A stretch of 8,637 nucleotides of DNA from Flavobacterium sp. UBA807 (GTDB taxonomy: Bacteria; Bacteroidota; Bacteroidia; Flavobacteriales; Flavobacteriaceae). Positions 6,937-8,637 of this stretch are shown one piece after another. The stretch spans positions 1-8,637 of the forward strand of contig DBIH01000225.1 of assembly GCA_002296885.1 (NCBI GenBank). Direction: 5' to 3'. The position numbers and the translations under genes were made by a program. The notes under the pieces are model-generated. The model did not search any database, was not told the DNA's origin, and worked only from the letters and a program-made list of their open reading frames with translations. Numbering within the stretch: the stretch's first letter is position 1; every line of letters starts with the position of its first letter.

Positions 6937-8184
6937 GTGAATTTACTTCTTAAATCTTCAGTTGTTAATCAACAATCTTCAATAAAAATTTCGGGCTCAA
7001 AATCAGAAACCAACCGATTGTTATTGTTGCAGGCATTATATCCAAATCTGACTTTGGGAAACACTTCCAATTCCGATGATTCCGATGTAATGACAAAGGC
7101 ACTTATTTCAAATGATAAAACAATTGACATTCATCATGCCGGAACTGCAATGCGTTTCCTGACGGCTTACTTCGCCATTCAGGAAAACCGGGAAGTGGTT
7201 TTAACAGGTTCCTCCCGAATGAAAGAACGCCCAATCAAAATCCTCGTGGATGCCATCCGCCAACTCGGAGCTGAAATATCGTACGAAGAAAATGAAGGTT
7301 TCCCACCAATTAGAATCAAAGGCAAAAAATTGACCCAAAGTAAAGTTTCACTTTCAGCCAATGTCAGCAGTCAGTATATTTCGGCACTTTTACTTATAGC
7401 GCCAAAACTTGAAAACGGTTTGGAGCTGACATTAGAAGGCGAAATTACTTCGGTGCCCTACATCAAAATGACCTTGAGCTTGCTAAACGAAATTGGAGTA
7501 GAAACTTCCTTTGTCGGAAATAAAATCACAGTCAAACCAACTGTCACCCTGAGCGCAGTCGAAGGGTCTTATCCCTTTTCGCTTACGGTTGAATCCGACT
7601 GGAGTTCGGCTTCTTATTTCTATTCCATAGCCGCACTTTCTGAAATCGGAACCGAAATCAAACTTTCAAGTTATAAAAAAGACAGCTTACAGGGCGATTC
7701 TGTTTTGGCAGAAATCTATAAAGACTTTGGAGTAGAAACGGTCTTTCAGGAAAATGCAATTCACTTAAAAAAAGCAAATAATTCAAAATTTGAAATTCTA
7801 AATTTGGAATTAAATAATGCTCCCGACATTGCCCAAACCATAGCCGTAACTTGTTTCGGATTGGGAATTGGCTGTCATCTGACAGGCCTGCATACACTCA
7901 AAATAAAAGAAACCGACAGATTGCTGGCATTAAAAAATGAACTGGAAAAACTCGGAGCTGAGGTTTTCATTACCGATGAAAGCCTGATACTTGAAGCCTC
8001 TTCTGCAATAAATCAGAATATAAAAATCAAAACCTACCAGGATCACCGAATGGCAATGGCTTTCGCGCCTTTGGCTCTCAAAACAAATATCATAATCGAA
8101 GAAGCCGAAGTAGTTTCAAAATCCTATCTCGCATTTTGGAATGATTTAGAAAGCATTGGCTTTAAAATCACGGAAACCGCCTAA
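6937..8184 (+). CDS. aroA: 3-phosphoshikimate 1-carboxyvinyltransferase (EPSP synthase)
   Basis: This enzyme joins shikimate 3-phosphate and phosphoenolpyruvate to make EPSP in the shikimate pathway to aromatic amino acids; it is cytoplasmic. The 415-residue product shows the family motifs in order: GSKSETNR at 20-27 with Lys22, AGTAMRFL at 68-75, RMKERP at 94-99, SSQYISALLL at 144-153, ESDWSSASYFY at 219-229, APDIAQTIA with Asp297, KETDR with Glu325 (324-328), and DHRMAMAFA at 369-377. The start is GTG: the only upstream alternative before an in-frame stop is an ATT, and no ATG occurs before the essential SKSETNR. The position equivalent to E. coli Pro101 is Phe74. Residues about 203-210 (VTLSAVEG) are encoded by a dispersed-repeat sequence, annotated separately. 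The reading frame is intact, so the enzyme is probably functional. Confidence 0.97.
   Translation: MNLLLKSSVVNQQSSIKISGSKSETNRLLLLQALYPNLTLGNTSNSDDSDVMTKALISNDKTIDIHHAGTAMRFLTAYFAIQENREVVLTGSSRMKERPIKILVDAIRQLGAEISYEENEGFPPIRIKGKKLTQSKVSLSANVSSQYISALLLIAPKLENGLELTLEGEITSVPYIKMTLSLLNEIGVETSFVGNKITVKPTVTLSAVEGSYPFSLTVESDWSSASYFYSIAALSEIGTEIKLSSYKKDSLQGDSVLAEIYKDFGVETVFQENAIHLKKANNSKFEILNLELNNAPDIAQTIAVTCFGLGIGCHLTGLHTLKIKETDRLLALKNELEKLGAEVFITDESLILEASSAINQNIKIKTYQDHRMAMAFAPLALKTNIIIEEAEVVSKSYLAFWNDLESIGFKITETA
7542..7577 (+). repeat. Dispersed palindromic repeat inserted in frame within aroA
   Basis: The core CCCTGAGCGCAGTCGAAGGG (7547-7566), preceded by GTCA, matches from memory a short repeat seen in many copies between genes of Bacteroidota and other bacteria, and recognised in proteins as VTLSAVEG or PELVEG-type peptides. 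The outer arms ACCCT (7546-7550) and AGGGT (7563-7567) are complementary, and AAGGG (7562-7566) can also pair with CCCTT (7573-7577). Here it is translated as residues 203-210 of EPSP synthase, in a surface-type linker between KITVKP and the conserved VESDWSSASY. Length and frame are preserved. The exact insertion borders cannot be fixed without a relative lacking the repeat. Confidence 0.72.
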
Positions 8185-8218
8185 TCATCTGGGTTTTCGA
8201 AAATAAAATGCGATTTAC

Positions 8219-8250
8219 TTGACAACGCCTGTTTCACGATAGTATATTTG
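8219..8250 (+). promoter_or_regulatory. queA: Bacteroidota-type promoter for queA
   Basis: TTG at 8219-8221 and TATATTTG at 8243-8250 are separated by 21 bases, the same spacing and the same octamer as in the promoter at 582-613. The expected leader is about 25 bases long and AT-rich, with no Shine-Dalgarno site before the ATG at 8282, as is usual in this phylum. No convincing terminator lies between the aroA stop and this promoter, so read-through from aroA is possible. The rest of the 97-base gap shows nothing else that I recognise. Confidence 0.75.
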
Positions 8251-8281
8251 CGCGTTAAAATTATACACTAAACTTTTTTAA

Positions 8282-8637
8282 ATGAAATTATCTCATTTCC
8301 AGTTTAATCTTCCAAACGAATTATTAGCGGAATTCCCAGCAGAAAACAGAGACGAATCCAGATTAATGGTGGTCAACAGAAAAACAAAAACCATTGAGCA
8401 CAGATTATTCAAAGACATTATCGATTATTTCGAAGATGGCGATGTGATGATTCTGAATAATACCAAAGTTTTCCCTGCTCGTATGTACGGTAACAAGGAA
8501 AAAACAGGCGCAAGAATCGAAGTTTTCTTATTGAGAGAGCTTAATGCCGAGCAACGTCTTTGGGATGTATTGGTTGATCCTGCCCGTAAAATCAGAATCG
8601 GAAACAAATTATACTTTGGCGATGACGATTCATTGGT
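8282..8637 (+). CDS. queA: S-adenosylmethionine:tRNA ribosyltransferase-isomerase, N-terminal part (partial)
   Basis: The first 118 codons are present and the frame runs off the end of the window; the full protein is usually about 350 residues. QueA transfers and rearranges the ribose of S-adenosylmethionine onto preQ1 in the tRNA wobble position, forming epoxyqueuosine. The N-terminus is diagnostic: [19 protein letters not shown] at residues 10-28, then [25 protein letters not shown] at 53-70, and [10 protein letters not shown] at 75-84, all matching the family order. The ATG is chosen because [11 protein letters not shown] aligns with the usual QueA start and an own promoter lies just upstream. 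The catalytic C-terminal half is outside the window, so completeness cannot be judged. Confidence 0.96.
   Translation, partial: MKLSHFQFNLPNELLAEFPAENRDESRLMVVNRKTKTIEHRLFKDIIDYFEDGDVMILNNTKVFPARMYGNKEKTGARIEVFLLRELNAEQRLWDVLVDPARKIRIGNKLYFGDDDSL

Noticed and set aside
7502..7600. Frameshift or pseudogenisation of aroA by the repeat
   Set aside because: The frame is open from GTG to TAA and all motifs on both sides of the repeat are in the same frame and intact.
1..8637. Defence system, CRISPR array, prophage or insertion sequence
   Set aside because: No regularly spaced repeats, no nuclease, helicase, integrase or transposase motifs and no terminal inverted repeats of IS type are seen on either strand.

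Overview
The window is AT-rich and reads like a stretch of Flavobacterium or a close relative (Bacteroidota, Flavobacteriia). The reasons are the protein sequences, the lack of clear Shine-Dalgarno sites, and three copies of the Bacteroidota -7 promoter octamer TATATTTG in front of genes. All genes lie on the + strand and are tightly packed. The longest non-coding gap is 97 bases, and no RNA gene, CRISPR array, insertion sequence or phage gene is visible.

Left part (1-579): the last 40 codons of a probable ribosome-maturation GTPase (rsgA), then a complete D-aminoacyl-tRNA deacylase gene (dtd) 3 bases later. Middle part (630-6559): three consecutive genes for large exported proteins of the DUF3857/transglutaminase-like class, separated by only 4 bases each and preceded by their own promoter. 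The first keeps the papain-like Cys and His. The second and third are paralogs of each other that have lost both residues and look like pseudoenzymes. Right part (6608-8637): a small MazG-like nucleotide pyrophosphohydrolase, a GTG-started aroA (EPSP synthase) 2 bases later, and the 5' third of queA behind its own promoter.

The flanking genes are cytoplasmic housekeeping functions: ribosome assembly, D-amino acid proofreading, nucleotide clean-up, the shikimate pathway and queuosine synthesis. The three exported proteins form a separate unit in this setting, probably co-transcribed and possibly acting together in the periplasm or on the outer membrane. Their function is not known.

The two most notable observations are: (1) a short dispersed-repeat sequence (core CCCTGAGCGCAGTCGAAGGG) lying in frame inside the essential-pathway gene aroA, where it encodes the peptide VTLSAVEG; and (2) the run of one apparently active and two apparently dead transglutaminase-fold proteins, in which the C-terminal domain of the two dead copies is much better conserved than the rest.
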